This document shows, one piece after another, positions 1 to 6,048 of a stretch of 6,937 bases of DNA (position 1 is the stretch's first letter; each line of letters begins with the position of its first letter). The translations under genes and the position numbers were made by a program. The notes below the pieces were generated by a model. It was not told the origin of the DNA. It did not search any database and saw only the letters and a list, made by a program, of their open reading frames with translations. Source of the DNA: Gammaproteobacteria bacterium (lineage in GTDB: Bacteria > Pseudomonadota > Gammaproteobacteria > Arenicellales > Spongiicolonaceae); NCBI GenBank assembly GCA_007570945.1, contig RKSH01000154.1, positions 1 through 6,937 on the forward strand. Direction: 5' to 3'.

Positions 1-4
1 TCTG

Positions 5-36
5 CACGGTTTTTTTAATCAAACCGTGTTTTTTTT
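5..36 (+). terminator. Rho-independent terminator, rightward
   Basis: An 8-bp perfect stem (CACGGTTT at 5-12 pairing with AAACCGTG at 21-28) encloses an 8-nt loop and is followed directly by eight T residues (29-36). The T-tract is on the plus strand, so it fits the end of a plus-strand gene lying left of the window and converging on nrdJb. On the minus strand the hairpin is preceded, not followed, by the tract, so it is a poor terminator for the nrdJ operon. The stem has only four G-C pairs and the loop is A/T-rich, so strength is uncertain. Confidence 0.65.
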
Positions 37-71
37 ACCACGCTTTTACTGTTTTTCCCCGGCAACGCGCG

Positions 72-773
72 TTAACCGCATTTGGAATCGCCGCAACTAA
101 GGCAGGTTAAGCAGCCTTCGCTGAACACCACCGCGTGCACAAAACACTTCTCGCACATTTGCGCCTGCGGCGGATAACCGGTTTGCGCGTTTGATGCGGC
201 GGCGCTGCGGCGCGCGTGTTCTTTTTTCTTGTCCGCGATTAATTGTTTTTGCTCCTCGCTGAGTTCGGGGTCGCGGATGATGCCGATGGAGCGCAGGTGC
301 ACTTCCATGACGTCGCCGATCTCGGCGACCAGGGAATTTTTAAAGCGGCCCTTGTCCCAGTGCCCGCCGGTGGGGTCGAACACGCTGCGCAATTCCTCCA
401 CCAGAAATGCGGCGTCGCCGCCCTTGCGGAAAACCGCCGAGATAATCCGCGTCAGCGCCACAATCCATTGAAAATGCCGCATGTTTTTGGAGTTGATGAA
501 GATCTCAAAAGGCCGCCTCTTCTCGTAGGGCGTGCCGGGGTTGAGCACGATGTCGTTGATGGTGACATACAGCGCATGCTCCGACTGCGGGGTTTTAATT
601 TTGTAGGTGCTGCCGTGCAAAACCTCGGGGCGCTTCAGCCGCTCGTGCATGTGCACCACGTTGGCCGCCGGTTTGGATTCGGAAGCGGAACCCGGCTCAG
701 CGGATGGGGATGCGGCGGATGGCGCGGTGTTGACTTCGTAGTCGACAATGGTGTGGTGGATTTTGGTTACCAT
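72..773 (-). CDS. nrdJb: Class II ribonucleotide reductase, NrdJb chain (TSCPD domain and cysteine-rich tail)
   Basis: 233-residue companion chain of the adenosylcobalamin-dependent ribonucleotide reductase, corresponding to the C-terminal part of single-chain NrdJ proteins. Residues 1-45 are a Ser/Ala/Pro-rich linker. About 55-165 form a TSCPD domain, with the hallmark stretches PFEIFIN, ALTRIISAVFRKG and FLVEEL, then DPTGG. A charged helix (about 170-190) leads to a tail with six cysteines: C207-x2-C210, then C221-x2-C224-x2-C227-x4-C232, ending SKCG. In class II reductases the tail is known to bind zinc and to hold the cysteine pair that re-reduces the active-site disulfide after each turnover; here that would have to occur between two chains. 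The start is fixed by GAGGA (779-783) five nt before the ATG. It is second in the operon, 45 nt after nrdJa. Known precedent: Pseudomonas NrdJa/NrdJb. Which cysteines are redox-active and which bind zinc is inferred only from family pattern. Confidence 0.9.
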   Translation of the reverse strand: MVTKIHHTIVDYEVNTAPSAASPSAEPGSASESKPAANVVHMHERLKRPEVLHGSTYKIKTPQSEHALYVTINDIVLNPGTPYEKRRPFEIFINSKNMRHFQWIVALTRIISAVFRKGGDAAFLVEELRSVFDPTGGHWDKGRFKNSLVAEIGDVMEVHLRSIGIIRDPELSEEQKQLIADKKKEHARRSAAASNAQTGYPPQAQMCEKCFVHAVVFSEGCLTCLSCGDSKCG

Positions 774-778
774 GGGAG

Positions 779-783
779 TCCTC
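779..783 (-). promoter_or_regulatory. Ribosome binding site of nrdJb
   Basis: GAGGA on the minus strand, separated by CTCCC (5 nt) from the nrdJb ATG at 771-773. It lies in the 45-nt gap between the two nrdJ genes. No promoter-like or hairpin element is obvious in that gap, so nrdJb is probably translated independently from the shared message. Confidence 0.7.
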
Positions 784-818
784 GTTAAGTCGCTGTGGCG
801 AGTCGCGCGGGTGGACGT

Positions 819-3056
819 TCAGAACTTGCCGTAGTAGCCCTCCTTGAGGGCGTCGTACAGATTGGCGGCGGTGTGCACCTCGCCGTCGTATTCCACCTCC
901 TCGTCGCCGCGCAACCTTACCGTCTCGCCGTTGTCCAGGGTGAAACTGTAGAACGTCTTCTTCAGGTCCTGGTCCTTGACCAGCACGCCCTGGAAAGCCT
1001 GCGGGTTGTAGCGGAAAGTGGTGCAGCCTTTGAGGCCTTGCTGGTGGGCGTGGAGGTACACGTCCTTGAACTCGGCGTAGTCAAAATCGGTGGGCACGTT
1101 GATGGTTTTGGAAATGGAGGAATCCACCCAGGCCTGGGCCGCGGCCTGGATGTCCACGTGCCGACGCGGGGCGATGTCGGCGGCGGTGGCGAAATAATCG
1201 GGCAGCGAGTCGGTGTCGGCCTCACCGTCCACCAGCGTGCGGTAGGCGAGAAATTCGCAGGAAAACACCTCCACCTTTTCCTTGCTCTTGCGGCCTTCGC
1301 GGATGACATTGCGGTGGTAGCGGTGGGCGAAGGACGGTTCGATGCCGTTGCTGGCGTTGTTGGCGAGGGACAGGCTGATGGTGCCGGTGGGGGCGATGGA
1401 GGTGTGGTGGGTGAAGCGGCAGCCGTGGCGGGCGATTTTTTCGGTGAGTTGGCGCGGGAATTTTTGCATGTAGCGGCTGTAGCGCGCCAGCAGTTCGGCG
1501 CCGCGCAGTTTGTCGCCGACTTTGACGCCGTCGGCGGCCATCTCCGGGCGCAGGCTGAGCATCTCGGCGGTGACGGTGAACTCCTCGGCCAGCACCGGCG
1601 CCGGGCCTTTTTCGCGCGCCAGGCGCACGCCGGTTTCCCAGCCCACCTCGGCCATCTCGCGCGCCGCGCGCTCGGTGAAAACGAGGGAATCGTCGCCGCC
1701 GTATTTCATCCGCAGCATGGCGAGGGTGGAGCCGAGCCCCAAAAAGCCCATGCCATGGCGGCGCTTGCGGCGGATTTCGTCCACCTGCCGGGGCAGCGGC
1801 AGGCCGTTGATTTCCACCACGTTGTCCAACATGCGGGTGAAGCAGGCGACCACCTTGCGATACTTGTCCCAGTCAAAGCGCGCGTTTTCGGTGAGCGGAT
1901 TCTTGACAAAGCAGGTGAGGTTCACCGAGCCCAGCAGGCAACTGCCGTACGGCGGCAGCGGCTGTTCACCGCAGGGATTGGTGGCGCGAATTTTCTCGCA
2001 GAACCAGTTGTTGTTCATTTCGTTGATGCGGTCCACCAAAATGAAGCCCGGCTCGGCGTAGTCGTAGGTGGAGTTCATGATGAGGTTCCACAAACGCTCG
2101 GCCGGGATGGTGCGGTACACCCGGCAGGCCACCCGGCCGTGCTCGTCGGTGGTGTAGGCGTCGCCGGCGCCGTTGCCGTGGTGGTGGCGCGGCCAGCGGC
2201 GCCAGACAATCTCGCACTTGCCGTCCTCAATTTCGTGGGCGGCGGCGGGGAAGACCAATTTCCACGGCGCCTTGTCGCGCACGGCAAAGAGGAATTCGTC
2301 GGTGACCAGGCACGACATGTTGAACTGCCGCAGGCGGCCGTTCTCGCGCTTGGCGCGGATGAAGTCCTCCACGTCCGGATGGCTGATGTCAAAGGTCGCC
2401 ATCTGCGCGCCGCGCCGGCCGCCGGCCGAGGATACGGTGAAGCACATGGCGTTGAAGATGTCCATGAACGACAGCGGCCCCGAGGTGTGGGCGCCGGCGC
2501 CGCTGACAAAGGCGCCGCGCGGGCGCAGGGTGGAGAACTCGTAGCCGATGCCGCAGCCGGCTTTCAGCGTCATGCCGGCCTCGTGCACCGAGGTGAGGAT
2601 GCCGTCCATGGAGTCGTGCACGGTGCCGGAGACGGTGCAGTTGATGGTGCTGGTGGCCGGCTTGTGGGCCAGGGCGCCGGCGTTGGACATGATGCGGCCG
2701 GCCGGGATGGCGCCGTTTTGCAGCGCCCACAAAAACTGCCCGGCCCAGTGCTCGCGGTCGTTCTCCTCCACCGCCGCCAGGGCGCGCGCCACCCTTTGGT
2801 ATGTGTCGTCCAACGTTGCATCCACCGGCCGGCCGGACTTGGTCTTCAGGCGGTATTTGCGGTCCCAGATGTCCATGGAGGCGTCCTGCATGGGAATGCC
2901 GAGGGCGCCGGCGGGGGCGGGCGGTTTGATGGGAATCGCTTTGGCGACCGGGGCGGCCGCTGTTGCACCGTTGGCTTTTTTGGCGGGGGGCGGCGCCTCC
3001 GCCGGGGGTTCCAAAGTTTCCAGGGGCGCGGCGGCGCGGGCTTTGGACGGGGTCAT
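819..3056 (-). CDS. nrdJa: Adenosylcobalamin-dependent ribonucleoside-diphosphate reductase, NrdJa catalytic chain
   Basis: Catalytic chain of class II ribonucleotide reductase, making deoxyribonucleotides with a cobalamin-generated thiyl radical, so independent of oxygen. The chosen start gives 745 residues. Residues 1-55 are Ala/Pro-rich low complexity; the conserved part begins near MDIWDRKYRL (61-70). C140 (STINCTVSG) and C373 (GSCLLGSVNL) are the expected substrate-reducing pair. N360-P-C362-G-E364 is the radical motif, with C362 as the thiyl residue. APTGTISLS (555-563) is the phosphate-binding loop. No N-terminal ATP-cone is recognisable, so overall activity control of that type is probably absent. 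The chain ends at YYGKF without the cysteine tail, which is on nrdJb. An in-frame ATG at 3146 would add 30 residues, but that stretch reads through the palindromic operator and lacks a Shine-Dalgarno; the ATG at 3056 has GAGGAG 9 nt upstream. Regulation is probably by NrdR. No cobalamin riboswitch is visible in the short leader. Confidence 0.95.
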   Translation of the reverse strand: MTPSKARAAAPLETLEPPAEAPPPAKKANGATAAAPVAKAIPIKPPAPAGALGIPMQDASMDIWDRKYRLKTKSGRPVDATLDDTYQRVARALAAVEENDREHWAGQFLWALQNGAIPAGRIMSNAGALAHKPATSTINCTVSGTVHDSMDGILTSVHEAGMTLKAGCGIGYEFSTLRPRGAFVSGAGAHTSGPLSFMDIFNAMCFTVSSAGGRRGAQMATFDISHPDVEDFIRAKRENGRLRQFNMSCLVTDEFLFAVRDKAPWKLVFPAAAHEIEDGKCEIVWRRWPRHHHGNGAGDAYTTDEHGRVACRVYRTIPAERLWNLIMNSTYDYAEPGFILVDRINEMNNNWFCEKIRATNPCGEQPLPPYGSCLLGSVNLTCFVKNPLTENARFDWDKYRKVVACFTRMLDNVVEINGLPLPRQVDEIRRKRRHGMGFLGLGSTLAMLRMKYGGDDSLVFTERAAREMAEVGWETGVRLAREKGPAPVLAEEFTVTAEMLSLRPEMAADGVKVGDKLRGAELLARYSRYMQKFPRQLTEKIARHGCRFTHHTSIAPTGTISLSLANNASNGIEPSFAHRYHRNVIREGRKSKEKVEVFSCEFLAYRTLVDGEADTDSLPDYFATAADIAPRRHVDIQAAAQAWVDSSISKTINVPTDFDYAEFKDVYLHAHQQGLKGCTTFRYNPQAFQGVLVKDQDLKKTFYSFTLDNGETVRLRGDEEVEYDGEVHTAANLYDALKEGYYGKF

Positions 3057-3065
3057 GAGCGGGGG

Positions 3066-3071
3066 CTCCTC
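3066..3071 (-). promoter_or_regulatory. Ribosome binding site deciding the nrdJa start
   Basis: GAGGAG on the minus strand, 9 nt before the ATG at 3054-3056. The two upstream in-frame ATGs (3144-3146 and 3132-3134) have no comparable purine-rich element, which is why the shorter 745-residue protein was chosen. Confidence 0.75.
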
Positions 3072-3105
3072 ATGTGGTGGTCTTTTTTGATTTATCAGCG
3101 GGCAG

Positions 3106-3121
3106 CCACAATATGTTGTGG
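3106..3121 (-). promoter_or_regulatory. NrdR box 1 (promoter-distal operator half)
   Basis: The 16-mer CCACAATATGTTGTGG (plus-strand reading) matches the NrdR-box consensus as I recall it, acaCwAtATaTwGtgt, at 14 of 16 positions, including all the most conserved ones. It is the core of a longer perfect inverted repeat: GCAGCCACAA (3102-3111) and TTGTGGCTGC (3116-3125) with TATG between. NrdR is the zinc/ATP-cone repressor of ribonucleotide reductase genes. The box lies at or just downstream of the predicted transcription start. No nrdR gene is in the window. The long arms could also form an RNA hairpin in the leader, but there is no T-tract after it on either strand, so an operator is the better reading. 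Confidence 0.8.
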
Positions 3122-3132
3122 CTGCGGAATTC

Positions 3133-3162
3133 ATTAAGCCCCACATGTGGGAGGCGAGTCAA
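3133..3162 (-). promoter_or_regulatory. Predicted sigma70-type promoter of the nrdJa-nrdJb operon
   Basis: On the minus strand, TTGACT (3162-3157; five of six to TTGACA) is followed after 18 nt by CTTAAT (3138-3133; four of six to TATAAT). A run of A and T (3163-3178) sits directly upstream of the -35 and resembles an UP element. The predicted start near 3126 gives a leader of about 70 nt. NrdR box 2 fills the -35/-10 spacer and box 1 covers the start region, the arrangement expected of a repressor that blocks polymerase. The hexamers were found by eye. Confidence 0.6.
3138..3153 (-). promoter_or_regulatory. NrdR box 2 (weaker, promoter-proximal operator half)
   Basis: This site holds the perfect 12-bp palindrome CCCACATGTGGG (3140-3151). 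It departs from the NrdR consensus at the flexible positions but keeps all six core bases (C at 4, A at 6, AT at 8-9, T at 11, G at 13). Its centre (3145/3146) is exactly 32 bp from that of box 1 (3113/3114). NrdR operators typically occur as pairs of unequal strength spaced by whole helical turns, and this spacing is the main reason for the call. Confidence 0.6.
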
Positions 3163-3278
3163 CTTTAAATTTTTTTTCACCCGCTTAAACCCCGGCCATC
3201 CGCTTTCGCTTCCGCCCTCACCCTCACCGCCGCCGCCCACTGGCAAAAAAACCGCGCGCGCATTATTCTTAGGGCATC
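3163..3278. other. Intergenic region between divergent nrdJa and yadG
   Basis: Next to the nrdJ promoter is an A/T-rich stretch (3163-3178). Then about 3179-3240 is strikingly C-rich and G-poor on the plus strand (about 35 C to 9 G by hand count), ending in A/T-rich sequence before yadG. No convincing -35/-10 pair for yadG was found. The best -10 candidate, TATTCT at 3264-3269, lacks a good -35 and would put the start within a few nt of the ATG. The C-rich part shares a 17-base exact match with the asmA-like gene (see findings). Confidence 0.5.
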
Positions 3279-4241
3279 ATGACCGTCGCCCTGGCAATCT
3301 CCGGCCTGCAAAAAACCTACGCCAACGGGTTCCGCGCGCTGAAGGGGATTGATCTTGAGGTGCGGCAGGGCGATTTCTTCGCCCTGCTCGGGCCCAACGG
3401 CGCCGGCAAGAGCACCGTCATCCGCATCCTGTGCTCCCTCACCGCCAAGACCGCCGGCAGCGTCCGCATTTTCGGCGCCGACATTGACCGCAATTTCCCG
3501 CTGGCCAAATCTTTCATCGGCGTCGCCCCGCAGGAGTTCAACGCCAGTTTGTTTGAGACGCCCATGCAGGTGGTGCTCAACCAGGCCGGCTATTACGGCA
3601 TCCGCCGCCCGGTCGCCGCCGCCCGCGCCGAGGAGGATTTCGCCCGCCTCGGCCTGTGGGACAAGCGCAACGAGCAGTGCCGCACGTTGTCCGGCGGAAT
3701 GAAGCGCCGTTTGATGATTGCCCGCGCCCTGGTGCACCGGCCGCGGATTTTAATTTTGGATGAGCCCACCGCCGGCCTGGATGTGGAACTGCGCCGCCTG
3801 ATGTGGCGCTTCATGACCGACATCAACCGCCGCGGCACCACCCTCATCCTCACCACCCACTATCTGGAGGAGGCCGAAAGCCTGTGCCGCAGCATCGCCA
3901 TCATCCACCGCGGCGAACTGGTGGTGAACACCGCCACCCGCGAACTCCTCGGCCGCGTGGACCTGGAGACGCTGGTGCTGGAACTGGCCGCGCCACTGGA
4001 CCAGTTGCCGCCGAGCCGGTTCCGGTTGCGGCGCGTGGACGCCACCACGCTGGAGGTGGACGTGCGCCGGGAAACGCTGCTGAATGCGGTGTTTGCCGAA
4101 CTGGAGCAAAGCGCCATCCGCGTCATCGGCATGCGCAACAAAACCAGCCGGCTGGAAAGTCTGTTCATGGGCCTGGTGCAGGGAAATGAGGACTCAACCC
4201 GCGCGGCGGCCGCCGCGCTCAGCGCCGCCGCCGGGGATTAG
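3279..4241 (+). CDS. yadG: YadG-type ABC-2 exporter ATP-binding protein
   Basis: 320-residue cytoplasmic ATPase that should power the YadH permease encoded next. Motifs in order: Walker A GPNGAGKST (38-46), Q-loop Q85 (APQEF), signature LSGGM (137-141), Walker B ILILDEP (157-163) with catalytic E162, D-loop GLD (166-168) and switch histidine H194 in TTHYLEEAE. Every catalytic element is present. Diagnostic stretches such as NQAGYYG, LWDKRNE, SGGMKRRLMIARAL and HRGELVVNT agree, from memory, with E. coli YadG, including the C-terminal domain with MRNKTSRLE. The protein is slightly longer than E. coli YadG because of an Ala-rich tail (about 303-320). The only Shine-Dalgarno-like element is AGGG (3271-3274), 4 nt from the ATG, so initiation may be modest. 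The first residues MTVAL match the family start. It heads a four-gene run. The substrate of YadGH is not established. Confidence 0.93.
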   Translation: MTVALAISGLQKTYANGFRALKGIDLEVRQGDFFALLGPNGAGKSTVIRILCSLTAKTAGSVRIFGADIDRNFPLAKSFIGVAPQEFNASLFETPMQVVLNQAGYYGIRRPVAAARAEEDFARLGLWDKRNEQCRTLSGGMKRRLMIARALVHRPRILILDEPTAGLDVELRRLMWRFMTDINRRGTTLILTTHYLEEAESLCRSIAIIHRGELVVNTATRELLGRVDLETLVLELAAPLDQLPPSRFRLRRVDATTLEVDVRRETLLNAVFAELEQSAIRVIGMRNKTSRLESLFMGLVQGNEDSTRAAAAALSAAAGD

Positions 4242-4243
4242 CC

Positions 4244-5011
4244 ATGCGCGTGCAACTCATCGCCCTCGCCACCATCGTGCGCAAGGAGGTCACGCGTTTT
4301 TTTCGCATCTGGACGCAGGCGTTGGTGCCGGCGGTGATTACCACCACGTTGTACTTCGTCATCTTCGGCAACCTCATCGGCCGCCGCATCGGCGAGATGG
4401 AAGGCTTTGCGTACATTGACTTCATCGTCCCCGGGCTGATTTTAATGTCGGTGATTACCGCCAGTTACACCAACGTGTCCTCGTCATTTTTCAGCGCCAA
4501 GTTTCAGGATTTCATTGAGGAGATTCTGGTCTCGCCGACCACCAACATGGTCATCATCGTCGGCTACGTCACCGGCGGCGTGGCGCGCGGCCTGTGCGTC
4601 GGCGTGCTGGTCACCCTGGTGTCGCTGTTGTTCACCGAGTTGCGGGTGCACAATTTCATGGTGCTGGCCAGCACCGTGTTTCTCACCGCCGTTCTGTTCT
4701 CGCTGGCCGGCATGATTAACGGCATCTACGCGCGCACCTTTGACGACATCGCCCTGGCGCCCACGTTTATTCTGACGCCCCTCACCTACCTCGGCGGCGT
4801 GTTTTATTCCATTCGCCTGCTGCCGGATTTTTGGCAGGGCGTGTCCCTGGCCAACCCGATTTTGTACATGATTAACGCGTTCCGCCACGGTTTCCTCGGC
4901 GTTTCCGACATCAGTTTGTGGAGTTCCTACGCGCTTATTTTTGGCGCCATTGTTTTTCTCGCCTGGTTCTGCCTGCATTTGCTAAACCGCGGCCACGGCA
5001 TCCGCACTTGA
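4244..5011 (+). CDS. yadH: YadH-type ABC-2 exporter permease
   Basis: 255-residue integral inner-membrane permease partnering YadG. About six hydrophobic segments are visible near residues 26-46, 60-80, 107-131, 138-162, 171-190 and 228-247, the ABC-2 layout. Stretches including LYFVIFGNLIG, VPGLILMSVI, SFFSAKFQ, GGVARGL, FSLAGMING and PTFILTPLTYLGGVFYS match E. coli YadH closely from memory, and the length equals the usual of about 256. The FDDI...P.F...PL.YLGG.FY motif is typical of ABC-2 permeases. The gene starts 2 nt after the yadG stop, with GGGGA (4233-4237) 6 nt ahead of the ATG, so the two are surely co-translated. Substrate unknown; related ABC-2 systems move lipids, polysaccharides or drugs. 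Confidence 0.94.
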   Translation: MRVQLIALATIVRKEVTRFFRIWTQALVPAVITTTLYFVIFGNLIGRRIGEMEGFAYIDFIVPGLILMSVITASYTNVSSSFFSAKFQDFIEEILVSPTTNMVIIVGYVTGGVARGLCVGVLVTLVSLLFTELRVHNFMVLASTVFLTAVLFSLAGMINGIYARTFDDIALAPTFILTPLTYLGGVFYSIRLLPDFWQGVSLANPILYMINAFRHGFLGVSDISLWSSYALIFGAIVFLAWFCLHLLNRGHGIRT

Positions 5012-6048
5012 TGAAGCGCGCCGCGAATTTTTTTCTTCGGTGCGGCGTTTTTCTCATCGGCGCCGCCGCGCTGGCGGCGCTCACCCTGGTCATCGCCGCC
5101 GGCGCGCTGCTTAAACTCGCCGATTGGCGCGAGGTCGCCGCCACTGTTGTGCGCGTGGAAAGCGGCTACCAGCTCAGCCTCCGGGAACGCCCGGCCGTCA
5201 CCTTTTTCCCCGCCCTCACCCTCACCTCCGCCGCCGCCGCCCTGCAGTATCCCGGCGCCGCTGACGCCGCCACCGCGGTCGCGTTTGACCGCTTCGCCTT
5301 CACCCTGCCGTGGGCCGATTTGTGGCGCAACCGCGGCACCGCGGCGGTGGTCACGATCGACGGTTTGCAACTCAACCTGGCCTGGCCGGCCCTCATCCGG
5401 GGGGAAGGTGACGTGGCCCGCACCGACTTCTCCATCGCCGCCCCCGGTTTTGGCGGCCGGCTGCCCACGGTCGCGCCTTTCATCCGCCGCATCACCGTCA
5501 GCGGCGGTGAATTGCGACTCGCCACCACCGCCGCCGGCATGGTCACAATCAGCGACGCCAACTTCACCGTCACCGCCGCCGGCGACACCGTCACCGTAGA
5601 CTCCCTCACCGCCGCCATCCAAGCCGCCGGCATCAGAGGCACCGTCGCCGCCTCCGCCGCCGCCGATTTCACCTCCGACGCCGCCGCCGACATCATCAAC
5701 ACCGCCCGCGGCACCGCCACCCTCACCGCCGCCGGCGGCATTGCGCTGCCCGGACTCAGCGGCGCCCTGGGCGGCATCGGCGGCCGGCCCGCCGCCGGCG
5801 ACTACCGCTTAAGCGCCACCGTGGAGCTGCGCGGCGGCCGCGCCATCAACCGCGACCTGCGCATGAGCGGCGACTGGTTCACCGCCGCCGGCGACGGTTC
5901 GGTGGCGCTGTCCGGCGGCGCCATCGACTACCTGCTGCGGGTGCGCCTCCCCGGCGGCCTCAGTGTTCCGCTGTGCATCGGCGGCACCCTCGGCGCGCCA
6001 ACCTACGCCGTGGACGCGGTCGACCTACTGCGGCAACTGGTGGAATGA
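5011..6048 (+). CDS. Short AsmA-like inner-membrane anchored protein
   Basis: 345 residues with this start. One hydrophobic segment (about 12-36, after basic KR at 2-3) should anchor the protein in the inner membrane, with the rest in the periplasm. The N-terminal region resembles AsmA: a helix, then SGYQLSLRERPAVTF, FPALTLTSAAAAL, a LPWADLWRNR stretch and VVTIDGLQLNL. The C-terminus (NRDLRMSGDWFTAAGDGSVAL, then SGGAIDYLLRVRLP, then VPLCIGGTLGAPTYAVD) resembles the AsmA C-terminal pattern of beta strands, a glycine-containing turn and IGGTL-x2-P. AsmA-like proteins are linked to outer-membrane assembly and phospholipid movement. E. coli AsmA is about 617 residues, so this one is much shorter and seems to lack much of the middle. 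The middle (about 165-250) is Ala/Thr/Gly-rich with repeated TAAG-like strands. The ATG shares its A with the yadH stop (TGATG), indicating coupling; a start at 4918 would overlap yadH by 94 nt and was rejected. Family assignment is by pattern only. Confidence 0.7.
   Translation: MKRAANFFLRCGVFLIGAAALAALTLVIAAGALLKLADWREVAATVVRVESGYQLSLRERPAVTFFPALTLTSAAAALQYPGAADAATAVAFDRFAFTLPWADLWRNRGTAAVVTIDGLQLNLAWPALIRGEGDVARTDFSIAAPGFGGRLPTVAPFIRRITVSGGELRLATTAAGMVTISDANFTVTAAGDTVTVDSLTAAIQAAGIRGTVAASAAADFTSDAAADIINTARGTATLTAAGGIALPGLSGALGGIGGRPAAGDYRLSATVELRGGRAINRDLRMSGDWFTAAGDGSVALSGGAIDYLLRVRLPGGLSVPLCIGGTLGAPTYAVDAVDLLRQLVE

Noticed and set aside
3102..3125. Inverted repeat read as an intrinsic terminator or riboswitch element.
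   Set aside because: No T-tract follows on either strand and the leader is too short for a cobalamin riboswitch. The core matches an NrdR box much better.
795..3137. Plus-strand open frame of 780 codons lying almost exactly opposite nrdJa.
   Set aside because: Its translation is Gly/Ala/Val/His-rich with no recognisable motifs and no ribosome binding site. It is the usual mirror of a GC-rich gene whose third positions avoid A/T, while nrdJa opposite has every catalytic residue.
3177..3737. Minus-strand open frame opposite the start of yadG.
   Set aside because: Low-complexity Gly/Ala/Glu-rich translation without motifs, lying opposite the Walker A region of a clearly real ATPase.
4918..5010. 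Longer start for the asmA-like gene.
   Set aside because: It would overlap yadH by 94 nt and place about 31 His/Arg/Pro-containing residues before the membrane anchor. The TGATG junction at 5009-5013 is a standard coupled start.
4927..5622. Minus-strand open frame of 231 codons opposite the asmA-like gene.
   Set aside because: The translation is Gly/Asp/Glu-rich and repetitive, a direct shadow of GCC-rich codons on the other strand. The plus-strand frame has a membrane anchor and family-like termini.
5973..6044. Longer start for the DMT permease.
   Set aside because: It would add an Arg-rich 24-residue leader unlike the family. The ATGA overlap at 6045-6048 gives the usual length.
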